The notes under the pieces: generated by a model | The model's database searches: none | Seen by the model: only the letters and a program-made list of their open reading frames with translations | What the model was told of the DNA's origin: nothing | Origin: Hirundichthys speculiger | Lineage: Eukaryota; Chordata; Actinopteri; Beloniformes; Exocoetidae | DNA: 64,000 nucleotides | Reading direction: 5' to 3' | Assembly (NCBI GenBank): GCA_018398805.1 | Contig: JAGFBZ010000708.1 | Span: 1,178,001-1,242,000 of the forward strand | Program-made: the position numbers and the translations under genes | Shown: positions 10,471-21,602 of the stretch, in pieces | Layout of the letters: the number at the start of each line of letters is the position of its first letter | Numbering within the stretch: the stretch's first letter is position 1

Positions 10471-12476
10471 AACTGCATTTTGGAGCTTTATTGCGTAATG
10501 CCTGATTTATATGTCCATGACAGTTCCCCTAGATTCTGGTCTGTTGAGGGCCATGGCTTTGTTTCACGATTCTGGCTTCATAAAGTCTCGTTTTGACGCG
10601 TAGGCGTCTAGACATTTATCTCAATGTCTCCATGTTTTTCATGTGATGCTTAAGACGAACTGTTTCCTACTGACAACTTGTCATTCTGAACCATCATTCT
10701 GTGATGTGAGTTTAATGACCTCTTAATTTTGTATACAATTAAGAGATTAAATCCGCTTTGCACCTCCGTCGTAGTCCAGCGCATTGTTTAACAGCCGATT
10801 GACTGCCTCACCAGTGCACAATAAGAGCAAGTACTTATAAATAAGATATACTCAAATCCCAAATTTACAATTATCTCAATTATTTCATTTCGTTAAATGA
10901 CATCAGTGGCACAAAGAGTGCAGTAGTAGTAGGTAAACTCTTGAATAAATCACTGCTACTCTCCAACATTTCTGTTCATGATTCTGGCAGACACAAGTCT
11001 CTGAACAGACCGGGCGGCCATGACAGAACCACAGACGAAGGCGCTGCTCTCCACCGTCCACCTGGAATTAACGAAAGAGCACCTTCACAATCCACACTGC
11101 TGCTAAGAAGATGTTTCGTGGACTGACAGAGAAACAGAGAAAAAGTTAAATTCTTTGAGCAGATGAACTGGGAAATTGGGGATAATGAATGAGAAAGTTT
11201 CCCAAAATATTCGACACGGTACTGTCAGCGGTTGCCCGCCTGATGAAGCTCAAATCCCGAGTCTGCAAGATATTTACTGTCAAATACGTTAGTAAATTTG
11301 AAATAAAGTTTGTTGACTCATTTTCATGCTTCATTAATGATTTGAAAACAGCTGTAAATCCCTTCATTTTATCAGTAAATGACTAACACGAACTTGACGG
11401 CACTCTTCATTTGGTGATCATCTCGGTTGTCATTTTAGCACAAAAACCAGTCCTGCAGTGTAATGGATGAGATGTGCAGGAAAACTGGGTCAAGCAGGGG
11501 AGCTGGAGTTTGTTCGGCAGGAGGGGATTGAAAGACACTGCAGTGAGGGAAAAACCATCTTATGGTGTCAGAGCGTGGACAAATTAGAAAGGAAGTCGAC
11601 TCCATCCCACTCAACATTATTAGGGGAGCACAAGTGTATTAAGTGATGCAGATTAACGTAGCTCACGTAGGAGTCTGTAAGAGCCATGAAAAAAGATGAG
11701 ATATGAGGATTTAGGAAAGCGCATACACATACAGTAACAGCAGCTCCAGAGTCATCTCCCTGTCTGTCTCCCAATTTCCCATGATGCTGCTTTCTCCTCT
11801 TCCTCCGCTTTTATGTACCATCGCTTCCCCAGTCTGCCAATGCCAGGAGCACACAATGCATGTTGAAGCCTTGAGGAATGGTGTATCAGCTCATTGCCAA
11901 TGTGAAGGGAAAAAAAAAAAGCAATAACAAGTCAGTGGGAAGGAGATTAACATATAACAGGGGAAAAGAATGGAGCTCCATGCATCAAACACTCAGAGTT
12001 TCCTTTCCTAAAGAAACAGACTAGTGCACTGCACAGGCAGGAGCTTACTGCACACAGTGGAAACGCTGAAGGGCTTTATTATACACTGAAAAAACACTGG
12101 TGTGCATTCAGGGCAAAGTCTATTTCTGGAAATGCAAAACATAGATGCTTAAATGGTGTTGGGATATCTTGTCTTTTTTGGCTCCATTTCCTGATGGCAG
12201 ATGTCTGTTCCCATCACTAAAGAAACAGAAATGTTCCAAGCAGAAGTGCAAAGATCCTCCAAATCCATGGATGGGATTCTTGAGTCACATGTGGCTTGTT
12301 TTTCATGGTTGGTATGTTTGGTATGTTCCTGGACTCTGCAGGGTAGCGCTGTGTGTGCGTCCTCTAGTTTCGCCTGATCCTCAGCTGATGACTGAATTCA
12401 ATAATACAGAACTGCTTTGTGCCCAGATCATATGGCCTGTCAAGCAAACAATTATATGATCTCTTTGCAGATCAGA
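10471..12476. other. Apparently single-copy DNA, no gene recognised
   Basis: About 2 kb without a match to the repeat families in this window. The segment around 10690-10760 contains an AT-rich inverted motif (tcttaattttgtatacaattaaga) with homeodomain-type TAAT cores. ORFs here are short and carry no domain. Nothing supports an exon. Confidence 0.4.
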
Positions 12477-12640
12477 ATGAGAGTCAGAATTGACTTTATT
12501 GCCATTATCAGTGAAAACAAGTTCACAGATGAAGCATTTGCTCTGATATGATGATGCAAACATAAAGATAAAAAGGTTGACAATAAAAATGGAATAAAGG
12601 TAAAATGAAATGAAAAAAATTATATTAACTTCAACTAAAT
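12477..12640 (-). mobile_element. LINE 3'-tail fragment (Rex1/CR1-like)
   Basis: agagtcagaattgactttattgccattatc resembles the minus-strand 3' end of the Rex1 copy at 14991 (cagaatgggggtttattgccattgtcc). It is followed by AT-rich decayed sequence. Only the tail remains. Confidence 0.5.
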
Positions 12641-12948
12641 TCAAAGAGAAAGCAAAAAAGGGTTCAATTAAGTTTAGATTAATAAGTATCCATTCAGCCT
12701 TCCTGCATCAACACTGCATCAATACATTACTTACACCTTAACAGTGGTACCTCTACTCACGAAATTAATTGGTTCTGGAAGTAGTTTCATAACCTGAAAA
12801 TTTTGTAAGTAGAGACGCGTTTTCCATGTAAATGCTCTAATCTGTTCCAAGCCACCCAAAATTCAAACATAATTTTTTTTAATAAATTATAAATAATACA
12901 TGAAATTACATCAAAAACCTGTAAGAAATACATGTTAGAACAAGAAAA

Positions 12949-13152
12949 GCACTCAGAGGATGCAGACCTTCACCAAGCGCAACAATTATCGAAAATTTGA
13001 AAGTGATCCATCAGTTCTTCCTTTTCACATTTCTGACAAAAAAATTTCATCAAAATCCATCCTTACTTTTTGAGTTATCTTGAAAACAGACAAACAAACA
13101 GACAGACAGATAAACCCGAGCAAAAACATAAATAACCTCCTTGGCGGAGGTA
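12949..13152 (+). repeat. Repeat X, short form, in P2
   Basis: Begins agaaaagcactcagag and ends ggcggaggt. It lacks the internal cccccatatagcg segment found in longer X copies. Its right junction with hAT-A (ggcggaggtaaaaacctcac) is essentially the same as the one at 45597 (gaggaggtaaaaaactcac). Confidence 0.75.
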
Positions 13153-13262
13153 AAAACCTCACGCAGAGCTTGGTACGTGGGAATCACCTGTCGTGATAAA
13201 TCCATATTTCAGTAGGACTCCTAGTATTGTCTGTAAAAAGCTTTCTTTGCCTTGGAAGTTTC
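13153..13262 (-). mobile_element. hAT-A fragment inside P2
   Basis: Minus-strand sequence aagctttttacagacaatac, then taggagtcctactgaaat, matches hAT-A at 3680-3760. It is flanked on both sides by repeat X, so it is part of a composite rather than an independent insertion with its own ends. Confidence 0.75.
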
Positions 13263-13648
13263 CGACAACTCCTGACCCCATATAGCGATTTACAGATTGC
13301 GATAAAATCTGCGTTCTGGATCAGATCCAGATCAGCCTTAGAAATATGATAGAGGTTTCCATTGTCAATCCCTGAGTGAAATTTCATGAGTTTTAGGCAA
13401 TAATTAATTGAGATATTGAGAAACAAAAATTTCGGCCGCATTGACCGCAATGTTATCGAAAATTTGAAAGTGATCCAGAATCCAGGATTTCTTCTGGATC
13501 ACACTCAAAATAAAATCAGTTCTTCCTTTTCATATTTCTGACAACGTCTGAAAATTTCATCAAAATCCATCCATAACTTTTTGAGTTATCTTGAACACAG
13601 ACAAACAGATAAACGCCAGCAAAGACATAACCTCCTTGGTGGAGGTAA
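13263..13648 (+). repeat. Repeat X, longer form lacking its start, in P2
   Basis: Contains the central X block (atatagcgatttacagattg ... ctggatcagatccagatcag) and the end ttggtggaggt. The first part of X is missing at the hAT-A junction. Confidence 0.75.
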
Positions 13649-13959
13649 AATTGTTTGTTTACCTGGTTGCTGGGTTACGCTCATACAGACAAGGGGCCCT
13701 CCTAGCCAATGGGATGCCAGGAAGATGCTAAGCGATAACCAATGCCAGAGCAGCTCGAACGCACCGCTTTCAAACCGAGATGCCGACATGTATGTTTACG
13801 TTTAGTAAACTCTGGGAGCTGCGAGTAGCAGCGCTACTGTATTTTTGCCTTTCGTATCCTGAAATTTCTTTCGTAACAAGAGGGAATATTTTCCCGTTGA
13901 GGCATTTCGTAACCTGAAAATTTCATATGTAGAGACGTTTGTAAGTAGAGGTACCACTG

Positions 13960-14395
13960 TATTACATTATTGCATCTACAGCTGATGTATTTCTGACACC
14001 TGTCCACGTTTTTTGACATTTTGTTTTTTTTTGTCCAGTATGAAGTCACTGTAAACTACTTGCATTGCATTTACAGTGTACGCCAACAATTGTAGCACAC
14101 GTCAAAGTTGTTAATGACGAGCTGATTCTTCTTTGATATGTCCTACAGACTGTCCTTGTTGTTCATTCTCTGTTCTTTGTGCTGTTTCATTTCTGCACTG
14201 GCAATGCAGCTCATCAGCACCCAAGACAATGGTCCCTTCAGGACAATAAAGTATGTCTCGTCTCGCCTCGCCTCGTTCTGACTTTTCTTATCTTTCATTG
14301 AATATATTTACATGGACAATAAGAATCTAATAATCAACCCTTATCTGAATAAGACAATATTTGATTATTGTGCTGTATGTTGGGCACAATTAAAT
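13960..14395. other. LINE tail with GTCTC/GCCTC repeat
   Basis: From about 14200 the sequence gcaatgcagctcatcagcac ... ggacaataaagtatgtctc, followed by a short gtctc/gcctc repeat, resembles a non-LTR 3' end with AATAAA and a tail of simple repeats. The preceding 240 bp are unassigned. Confidence 0.45.
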
Positions 14396-14414
14396 GTTGA
14401 TATTAGAGCTGAGT

Positions 14415-14702
14415 CGCATCGAGAGGAGCCAGATGAGGTGGCTCGGGCATCTGGTTAGGATGCCTTCTGGACGCCTCCCTGGTGAGGTGTTCCAGGCACG
14501 TCCCACTGGGAGGAGACCCCGGGGAAGACCCAGGACACCTGGAGGGACTATGTCTCGCGGCTGGCCTGGGAACGCCTCGGGATCCTCCCAAGGGAGCTGG
14601 AAGAAGTGGCCGGGGAGAGGGGGTCTGGGCTTCCTTACTCCGGCTGATGCCCCCGCGACCCGACCTCGGATAAGCGGAAGAAGACGGTACAGTACGGTAC
14701 GG
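14415..14702 (+). mobile_element. Rex3 3' fragment inserted in Z1
   Basis: A 5'-truncated Rex3 tail encoding the conserved SHREEPDEVARASG/IERSQMRWLGHLVRM region, ending in a short (ACGGT)n-type tail instead of the usual GGAT repeats. A perfect 14-bp duplication, tattagagctgagt, flanks it (14401-14414 and 14703-14716), placing the insertion just inside the hAT left end. Confidence 0.9.
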
Positions 14703-14990
14703 TATTAGAGCTGAGTGATTTTATCGATTCTGCGATATATATCGATATTTTATTTCCCCAGAGAGTAACAGGAAATTATGACGTCATCCTGATAACTCGG
14801 ATATCATGACTAATAGCCCCGATAACATATATATTTTGTCAACACAGCAGTGTCTCGCTCCCTCTGAGCCTTGAATGATCAGCAGTGAATGTTATGTTCA
14901 AGTGACATCGGCATAATCAGAAAAACGATTACTCAGTAAGGAAAATCAAGAATACCCCCTCATGCCAGAAAACAACTTGTTAACTTGGTA

Positions 14991-16475
14991 ATCAGAATCA
15001 GAATCAGAATGGGGGTTTATTGCCATTGTCCATGTAGTACACAGTATTACACAAACTAGGAATTTGTCTCGGTGTAACGCTGCAACATTCAACACAGAGT
15101 AAAAATAAGATAAAAATAAAAATACTGTGCATGCACAGAATAAGATAAAAAAATAGAATAAGATAAAATGTAATAAAAATAAAAAAGTAGGTAATGTACA
15201 ATTTAACAGTAGTGCAAATCAGTGCAGATCAGTGCAAAAACAGTGGTTGAATTGTCTGTGAGTCCGACTTAGGCTGCTGAACATGGCGCTTGAGGGTCCA
15301 ATAAGTCACTTAGTGTTCAGCAGCCTGATGGCAGAGGGGAAGAAACTGTTCATGAAGCGGGAGGTTTTGGTTCGAATGGACCGTAGTCTCCTGCCTGAGG
15401 GGAGGGGGGCAAACAGTCCATGTCCGGGGTGAGAAGGGTCGGCTGTGATCCGACCTGCATACCTCCGGGTCCTAGAGATGTACAGGTCCTGGATGGATGG
15501 AAGCCTGCAGCCAGTCACCTTCTCTGCGGTGCGCACGATGCGCTGCAGCCTCAGTCTGTCTCTGGCGGTGGCTCCAGCGTACCACACGGTGATGGAGGTG
15601 GAGAGGATGGACTCGATGATGGCCGTGTAGAACTGCACCAACATCTTGGGGGGCAGCTTGAGCTTTTTCAACTGCCGTAGGAAGAACATCCTCTGCTGGG
15701 CCTTCTTAATAAGGGAGCTGATGGTTGGCTCCCACTTCAGGTCCCGGGTGATGGTGGTGCCCAGGAAGCGGAAGCAGTCCACAGTGGTGATGGGGGAGTC
15801 TGTGAGGACAAGGGGGGGCAGAGGGGCAGTGACTTTCCTAAAGTCTACAATCATCTCCACTGTCTTCTGAGCGTTCAGCTGCAGGTTGTTGTGGCCGCAC
15901 CATGACACCAGCCGGGCCACCTCCCTCCTGTAGACAGACTCATCGCCGTTGGAGATGAGCCCGATGAGGGTGGTGTCGTCTGCAAACTTAATCAGCTTGA
16001 CAGACTGGTGGTTAGAGGTGCAGCAGTTGGTGTACAGGGAGAAGAGTAGGGGGGAAAGTACACAGCCCTGGGGTGATCCGGTGCTGATGCTGATGGAGTC
16101 CGAGACAGTCTTTCCCAGCCGCACATGCTGCCTCCGATCCGTCAGGAAGTGGGTGATCCACCTGCAGAGGGAGTCGGGCACGTTGAGCTGGGACAGCTTG
16201 TCCTGTAGCAGCGCAGGGCGGATGGTGTTGAACGCAGAGCTGAAGTCCACAAACAGGATCCTGGCGTAGGTTCCCGGGGAGTCCAGGTGCTGCAGTATGG
16301 AGTGAAGGGCCAGGTTGACTGCGTCGTCCACAGATCTGTTGGCTCTGTAGGCGAACTGCAGTGGGTCCAGGAGGGGGGTGGTGATGGTCTTGAGGTGGGG
16401 CAGGATCAGGCGCTCAAAGGACTTCATGACTACAGAGGTGAGCGCCACAGGTCTGTAGTCGTTAAGTCCATAATT
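14991..16475 (-). mobile_element. Rex1 (CR1-clade) retrotransposon, 5'-truncated
   Basis: The minus strand carries the C-terminal RT half of Rex1, a 3' untranslated region (14991-15305) and a tail of the (tcagaa)n type. A 6-bp match ttggta flanks the copy (14985-14990 and 16476-16481) and may be a target duplication, but it is short. The insertion lies inside hAT Z1. The 5' truncation begins within the RT fingers. Confidence 0.88.
15306..16475 (-). CDS. Rex1 reverse transcriptase, partial but open frame
   Basis: From [20 protein letters not shown] to a stop at 15306 the frame has no interruption (about 390 residues). Recognisable RT blocks are [29 protein letters not shown] (first catalytic Asp), [18 protein letters not shown], and [10 protein letters not shown] (catalytic pair), then [12 protein letters not shown] and the C-terminal [19 protein letters not shown]. 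The protein would copy Rex1 RNA at the nicked target. The endonuclease and the RT N-terminus are gone, so it cannot act alone. The unbroken frame suggests a relatively recent insertion. No start codon of its own is expected. Confidence 0.9.
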   Translation of the reverse strand, partial: NYGLNDYRPVALTSVVMKSFERLILPHLKTITTPLLDPLQFAYRANRSVDDAVNLALHSILQHLDSPGTYARILFVDFSSAFNTIRPALLQDKLSQLNVPDSLCRWITHFLTDRRQHVRLGKTVSDSISISTGSPQGCVLSPLLFSLYTNCCTSNHQSVKLIKFADDTTLIGLISNGDESVYRREVARLVSWCGHNNLQLNAQKTVEMIVDFRKVTAPLPPLVLTDSPITTVDCFRFLGTTITRDLKWEPTISSLIKKAQQRMFFLRQLKKLKLPPKMLVQFYTAIIESILSTSITVWYAGATARDRLRLQRIVRTAEKVTGCRLPSIQDLYISRTRRYAGRITADPSHPGHGLFAPLPSGRRLRSIRTKTSRFMNSFFPSAIRLLNTK

Positions 16476-16561
16476 TTGGTAGTTGCTGACTTGTGTATTT
16501 CCCCACATGTTACACGTACAAAATTGAAAAAAATAGAAAAGGTTGAAATAACGACTAGCAC

Positions 16562-17042
16562 ATGGGCGGAGTTTGCGGGGGGGGCAGGGGGAGCATTGCT
16601 CCCCCTGGTGGCTGAAATATGTAATTGCATTGTCAACGAACTGGCAAAAATAAATAAATGTTTTGACCGTAATGTTTTTTTTAAGTCCAAAATAAACTGC
16701 AGTATATTGTGACAGTTAAATGAATCATGTTATATTTTGTTTCTTAATACATTTAACATCATTAACATTAACATTTATAACATCTACTGTGTACTGTATC
16801 CTGTTGCAACTACTAGTTTTGAACATCCTCTAATCTTGGACTTCATGGTTTCGTGGTGAGTGTATCTTGTGTGCCATCATGTGCGCGCGAGTTTACACAT
16901 ATGTGTGCATGCGCGCCGGTTCGCGTGCATGCGCGCCGGTTCACGTGCATGCGCGCCGGTTCACGTGAGAGTGCGCCCGTTTGTTGAAAGTGCTTAACAA
17001 TTTTTGCCCCCCCTGACGCAAAAGTCAAACTATGCCTATTAA
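16562..17042. mobile_element. hAT-type MITE inside Z1
   Basis: The ends read catgggcggagtttgcg and cgcaaaagtcaaactatgcc, an imperfect inverted pair. The flanks gactagca (about 16554-16561) and aactagca (about 17043-17050) agree at 7 of 8 positions, a hAT-type duplication. No transposase remains. A CpG-rich 20-bp minisatellite lies inside. Confidence 0.65.
16905..16964. repeat. Three-unit 20-bp minisatellite
   Basis: Three tandem units of gtgcatgcgcgccggttcac (first unit with g in place of a near its end) start at 16905, 16925 and 16945; a fourth is degenerate. The unit is rich in CpG and alternating purine-pyrimidine steps. Confidence 0.9.
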
Positions 17043-17120
17043 CTAGCAAACGAGGGAACATGGGAATTTACGTTACACCTTGAATGCAGCCTGCAGCACA
17101 GCGTACTGATCACAACAAAC

Positions 17121-17300
17121 ATGGCGGCATGGAACTTTGTTAGAGTTTCAGGAGAAGATAGTTTGGTGGTTATTTGTGATGAATCCTTCGAGCTAATTCT
17201 ACGAGGAGGGAAGGACAAGCTTTAATACGTCAAACCCGATCGGCCACCTGAAACATAACAATCGCTTCCATGGAGTTTTGAAATCGCGATAATGTGAGCT
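17121..17300 (+). pseudogene. Possible hAT BED zinc-finger remnant in Z1
   Basis: From MAAWNFVRVSGEDSLVVICD the frame leads to RGGKDK and, after a frameshift, to IGHLKHNNRF. The order (basic Gly-rich link, then a His-Leu-Lys-x-Asn/His block) resembles the BED finger at the N-terminus of hAT transposases. It sits inside the hAT element Z1, which fits. The rest of the transposase is not recognisable. Moderate support only. Confidence 0.45.
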
Positions 17301-17968
17301 AACGGAAGTTAATGCTAACGTGCGCAAGCCAGGAGCAGTCTCCCCTGACCTCCCTCCCTCTCCTCTCCTGCATTCCTCTCATCTAAAGCTTCCATGAGAT
17401 TAAAAAATAAAAAAATAAAAACTACTGAACATCATTTACTTTAATAAAGGTATAATTTTAAATAGAACCACAAGCCAAAATCCTTTAAATGTTAATCTTT
17501 TTCAGTTAGTAATTCTGATGCATGTATTTCCATCAGTTCAAGGAGCCTTTATTTTTATATCAGTTAGTTATTAACCTTATTTAAGTCGATGTGAGATATC
17601 ATATAGGTTTGTCTGATAGGTTTACAAAAATGTTTGAGAGGCTTGACAATAGTTTTTCTTTGTAAAAAATAAATATGTTCATTTTAAAAGTCAAAACTAT
17701 TTTTGATTTTGTTCATAGTATTGATGTAATGATCTTAGGTATATGTGTGTGTTATCGGTTATCGGCCTTTAGGAACTGAAAGTTATCGGTATCAGTTTAA
17801 AAAAAAACAGTCATCGTTTATCCCTAAGCCATATAATGTGTAATTGATGCTTTCAGTTCAATTAATTCAAACAAAGTCATTGGAACACTCACAAGATGTC
17901 ACAAAAATCACTTTGTCTTGTTAAAATCTTTCAGAAAATGATATAAATGTATCTTAAGATGAATATTA

Positions 17969-17970
<2 letters not shown>

Positions 17971-18064
<94 letters not shown>
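17971..18064. repeat. (AT)n microsatellite
   Basis: About 47 uninterrupted AT dinucleotides within the right part of Z1. The only ORF over it is a run of alternating Ile and Tyr and is not a gene. Confidence 0.97.
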
Positions 18065-18066
<2 letters not shown>

Positions 18067-18132
18067 TATTGTGAGCTGAATATCGTGTATCGTATCAAGA
18101 GATTAGTGTATCGCTACAGCCCTAGTTGATAT

Positions 18133-19067
18133 GCATTGAAAACGTTTGTATAAGCAGGACTGATTAAGAAAAATAACATTTTCAGCTGTAGTCAAGCAAA
18201 AATAAATGCCAGTGAAATATCCTATTGACAGTGTACATTACAAACATTACAAACAAGGCTTAAAAGTTGTGGTGAATAAATTGGGCCTATAATGTCTAAA
18301 GAAGACAAAAGACATACTGCAGATGCTGGAAAATTGTGTAAAAAAAACCAAAAGAAATACAGTGCACAAGCGCAGCATATGCTACAATCCTAATGGATTG
18401 TTATTCTCATTTTTATCCAAGAGGCAAGCACGTGCAGCTCTGCAGTTTGAGCCCATTGACTCATAATCCATGTCGTCTTTCATTTAGCTGGAAGAGCAGT
18501 TGGCGTATTGCGATATGGAAATGAGGCAAGTTGATCAAAGCTCTCCCCCTCTGGATGAGCTCCTCATCTGTCTCTCCAAGGACTCCCAGCCTGCCAAGTG
18601 CTGAAGCTCCTAATACAGACGTTTCAGCGCTCGAGCCCAGCCACCCGCCATCATTAAAATTTCATACTGACATGCATCATACAGATTTTTGTGAGCCCCA
18701 CAGGCTCCATGGTCTCTACCTGACCGACTCTTGGCATGCTTTCCTTCTGCTTTCTTAACTGAATCCGATGGATAAGACTTTCCAGTAGTCTGAGGAGAGA
18801 TGTGTATCAGAAGACAACTTATTTATTATGGAACTATTTAGAGAGAGAGAGTGACAGCAGTGGTTAAACAAGAGGCTCAAATTGTAATATTTATCAGTAG
18901 ATCTCAGCCTTGCTGGTGCTTGTGAAAGTTTGGAAGTGTGCAATGAGTCTATTCAGAGTTTCGGGAAGAGGATGAAGGTTATATTTAATTTTTTTTATGA
19001 TAATAGTTATAAATTAAAGTATCTAACCAAATTAATGAGAAATCAGAGTATTTTCAGCAATAAACAC
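18133..19067. other. Single-copy DNA with a possible conserved non-coding block
   Basis: No repeat family recognised. The portion at about 18400-18760 is compositionally balanced, contains an E-box-like cacgtg, several TAAT/ATTA cores and no ORF with a domain. This looks like regulatory non-coding DNA rather than an exon, but only a cross-species alignment could show conservation. Confidence 0.35.
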
Positions 19068-19483
19068 AAGAGCTGAAGCGATTTTATCGATTCTGCTATA
19101 TATATATATTGTATCGAGTATTGATATTCTAAGCTTCTTTATAAACCCCCGTGTCCCACCTTTAAAAGCTTGCAAGCAACAATTTGCACTGTTTAAATAA
19201 ATGAAACTATTTTTCTTAACAAATCTTTTACTCATTTTGTCCCGCATTTGCAAGCTGCCTGTCATCCATATAATGTGTAATTGATGCCTTCAGTTTAATT
19301 CAAACAAAGTCATTGGAACACTCACAAGATGTCACCAAAGTCACTTTGTCCCTTTAAAATCTTTCAGAAAATTATGTAAATGTATTGTAAGATGCATATC
19401 TATTATAGTATCTTGAGCCGAATATCATGTATCTTATCTCGTATTGTATCGCAAGATTAGTGTATCGCTACACTACAGCCCTA
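19068..19483 (+). mobile_element. hAT-type MITE Z2 (short relative of Z1)
   Basis: Starts aagagctgaagcgattttat and ends gtatcgctacactacagccc-cta, matching Z1 at both ends and at about 17820-17960. The flanks ataaacac (19060-19067) and atatacac (19484-19491) agree at 7 of 8 bases. Internal coding sequence is absent. Confidence 0.8.
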
Positions 19484-19491
19484 ATATACAC

Positions 19492-19774
19492 TATTGTTAA
19501 TATCATTACGTTAATAGAAACATAATAATTATCTTAAAATAATCAGGTATTACTCCAAAAAACATCTTCCAAATGTTTCATCTTATTTATCAACTGTTGT
19601 GAATTACTAGTATGATATTTAGTAACCCACAAGGTTTACTTTTTTTTTTCTTTGTCCTCATGGAATTTTATGTTTTGGGAAATATGCATATTTGGACATT
19701 TTGGATATCACAATTATTTATGGATCAAGACAGGAAATAGAATATTGGTAGAATAAGGTAAATATACAGTGATC
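19492..19774. other. AT-rich spacer
   Basis: No repeat, ORF or RNA feature recognised between Z2 and the next MITE. Confidence 0.4.
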
Positions 19775-19776
19775 CC

Positions 19777-20448
19777 TCGCCAATTTGTGCTTTAAGTTCC
19801 ACGCGGTTTTAGTTATTTGCGGATTTTTCAGAAATATATAATATAATAAAAAAATCAAGAAAAAAATTGCTGAAACATCACAGGATGTTGCGCACGTTCT
19901 CTCACAGCAAAGAAATGTTGTGAGCCAGCCTGGCCCCTTTAAGAAGGTGGCCTTATGGGTAGTGGTGTGGCCCTATGGGTAATGGTTTGTGTGTGTCGTA
20001 GGATGGCAGAAGAAAACGTGGTTAGATGAAAAGTGTAGTGAGCATCAACAGCAGCCCAGTGTGTATAGATTTACATTCTCTGTTAACCGACAGGAGCCCA
20101 ACAATACAACCTGTGTGATGTTACAAGTTCCTGCAGTGACAGAATAAAGATCCCGTTCCATGCAGAGAACACCGGACTGTTTCTTTTGTTGTTGTTAGCG
20201 TGTTAGCCGCTAATTAAGAGCCAAAAATAGCACAATATCAGCGGTTTCTTTACTACGGTTCAGAGACCAGAGGCTGTGAAGGAAACAGAAAGACCACAGT
20301 TGAGCCTTTGTCTTGTTTCGCTACAGTTCCCTGCTAATTTTTGGGGGGTCTTTAAACATTTTTTAAACACATTATTGAGGCTCGGGGGATTTTGATTTAC
20401 GAGAGGGGGCACCAGTCCGCATTAACCACGAAAAATAAGGGATCACTG
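19777..20448. mobile_element. pogo/Tigger-type MITE Q, copy 1
   Basis: Ends cagtgatccctcgccaattt and aaaataagggatcactg are inverted and flanked by TA (19775-19776, 20449-20450). No transposase frame remains. Related copies: 36111-36279 (partial, reverse) and 54185-55163. Confidence 0.82.
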
Positions 20449-20478
20449 TATAGTATATAGGTCAAGAATAATAAATAC

Positions 20479-20480
<2 letters not shown>

Positions 20481-20529
<49 letters not shown>
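20481..20529. repeat. (ATT)n microsatellite
   Basis: About 16 uninterrupted ATT units directly after MITE Q1. Confidence 0.97.
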
Positions 20530-20532
<3 letters not shown>

Positions 20533-21443
20533 ATTTGAACTTAATGATTAATAAAATAGTGAGATGACAAAGATTCTGCTGGGATTTCTATGTTTAACAC
20601 TGTGTGACCAAACAACAGCTTCCAAGTTGAAGCCAATCTGTGAATTGCACTTCCTCTACTGACCACTAGGGTGAGCAAATCCCCATTGACCTCAATGTTA
20701 AAATGTTAAAATGTTAACTTTGCAGCATAAATTAGTTTACTTACAGCCTGGTACAAAAAAGAGTTTTGGACTCAAGTTAGATTCTTACATCCATAAAAAC
20801 TTACATTTTTTTTTGTAGCACATTAGCGAAAATGATATAAAAAGTAATAAAATGTGTGGCAGCCAACTCATCAAATGGCTTGACACAATTTAACGGACGG
20901 CTAGCTGTTGCTATGCCATTGGCCCCTGGCACGATACCAGGCCCTTATCATTTTAGCTGCTTAACACTTAGCATTTTTCTGAGGTGTGAAGAAAATCTGA
21001 CAGAGCGTAGCCAAATTTAAAGAGATGTTTTGTTGTGCTTGTGTCTGTCATAGTTTGGGGTTGATTTTGTAGGTTTGGTTTCTGTGTTTTTAGGGTTTTC
21101 TTGGTTTGATCTGGTTTTCTTGTGTTCCTTTTGTTCTTTTCCATTGATATTAACTTTACTTCCTGTTTTACTTTGAAAGTCTGTCTTTTCCTTGTTGAGT
21201 TGTATTTTACTTCCCTTTGCCTATTTCCCTGATTGTTTGCACCTGCATCTTGTTTGTTTCTTGGTTTATTTAAGTCTTGTCTTTTCCCCCCTGTTCTTGC
21301 TGCGTTGTTCTGATGTTCACGCTGTTGTTCCTTGTGTTTCTGTCTTTTTTGTTGTTGTTTTTGTTTTTGTTGGGCACTCCTGCTTCCTGCTCTCCTGCAT
21401 TTTGGGTCCAACCTTTGACAACCTGATAGTGTGTTGTTGTTGC
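20530..21443. other. Probable old repeat DNA, no gene
   Basis: The part at 20600-20720 (ccaagttgaagccaatctgt ... tgacctcaatgttaaaatg) resembles a common fish interspersed repeat. From 21040 the plus strand is strongly T/G and pyrimidine biased and ends near ctcctgcattttgggtcc, the kind of sequence found at LTR or LINE edges. A 147-codon minus-strand ORF here (Lys/Gln-rich) follows from this bias and has no domain. Confidence 0.4.
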
Positions 21444-21447
21444 TGTA

Positions 21448-21602
21448 TTTTTTTTTTTTTTTTGACGCTAGTGGCCTTTATTGACAGTGAAGATAGATAG
21501 GAAGGGAGGCAGAACGGAGAGGACATGCAGCAGTCGAACCGCTGAGGACCAAAGCCTCTGTATATGGGCCACCTGCCCCAACTACTGCGCCACCGACGGC
21601 CC
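21448..21602 (-). mobile_element. tRNA-derived SINE
   Basis: Read on the minus strand, the head starts gtcggtggcgcagtagttgg, with an A-box-like tggcgcagtagttgg (21578-21592) and a B box ggttcgactgc (21530-21540), the internal RNA polymerase III promoter. It continues into a unique body, an aataaaggccact segment, and a poly-A run (T-run on the plus strand at 21448-21463). Head, body and A-tail in this order define a SINE; it is not a functional tRNA gene. The target duplication is not clear. Confidence 0.82.

Larger units (their letters stand above)
12742..13959. mobile_element. Tigger-like element P2 carrying X and hAT-A pieces
   Basis: The ends (cagtggtacctctactcacg ... gtagaggtaccactg) match P1 and P3; the right flank is TA, the left is AA. 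The interior is a mosaic: Tigger sequence to about 12948, a short form of repeat X (12949-13152), a hAT-A fragment (13153-13262), a longer X piece (13263-13648), then Tigger sequence again. P3 carries short X at the same position, so that insertion predates the spread of this subfamily. Confidence 0.8.
14404..18124 (+). mobile_element. hAT-type element Z1, 3.7 kb, carrying several insertions
   Basis: The element begins tagagctgagtgattttatc (interrupted after 11 bases by the Rex3 insertion) and ends gtatcgctacagcccta; the ends form an imperfect inverted pair. It is flanked by a perfect 8-bp duplication gttgatat (14396-14403 and 18125-18132), as expected for hAT. It contains the Rex3 tail at 14415-14702, the Rex1 copy at about 14991-16475, a hAT MITE near 16562-17042, and a (AT)n array near its right end. 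A BED-finger-like remnant lies at 17121-17300. A short relative, Z2, is at 19068-19483. Confidence 0.85.

Noticed and set aside
15420..16712. Plus-strand ORFs of 60-140 codons
   Set aside because: Antisense shadows of the Rex1 reverse transcriptase on the minus strand.
20968..21411. 147-codon Lys/Gln-rich ORF on the minus strand
   Set aside because: Caused by strong T/G bias on the plus strand; no domain and no conserved start context.
21528..21595. A functional tRNA gene
   Set aside because: A and B boxes are present, but the sequence does not close into a cloverleaf and continues into a SINE body with A-tail.
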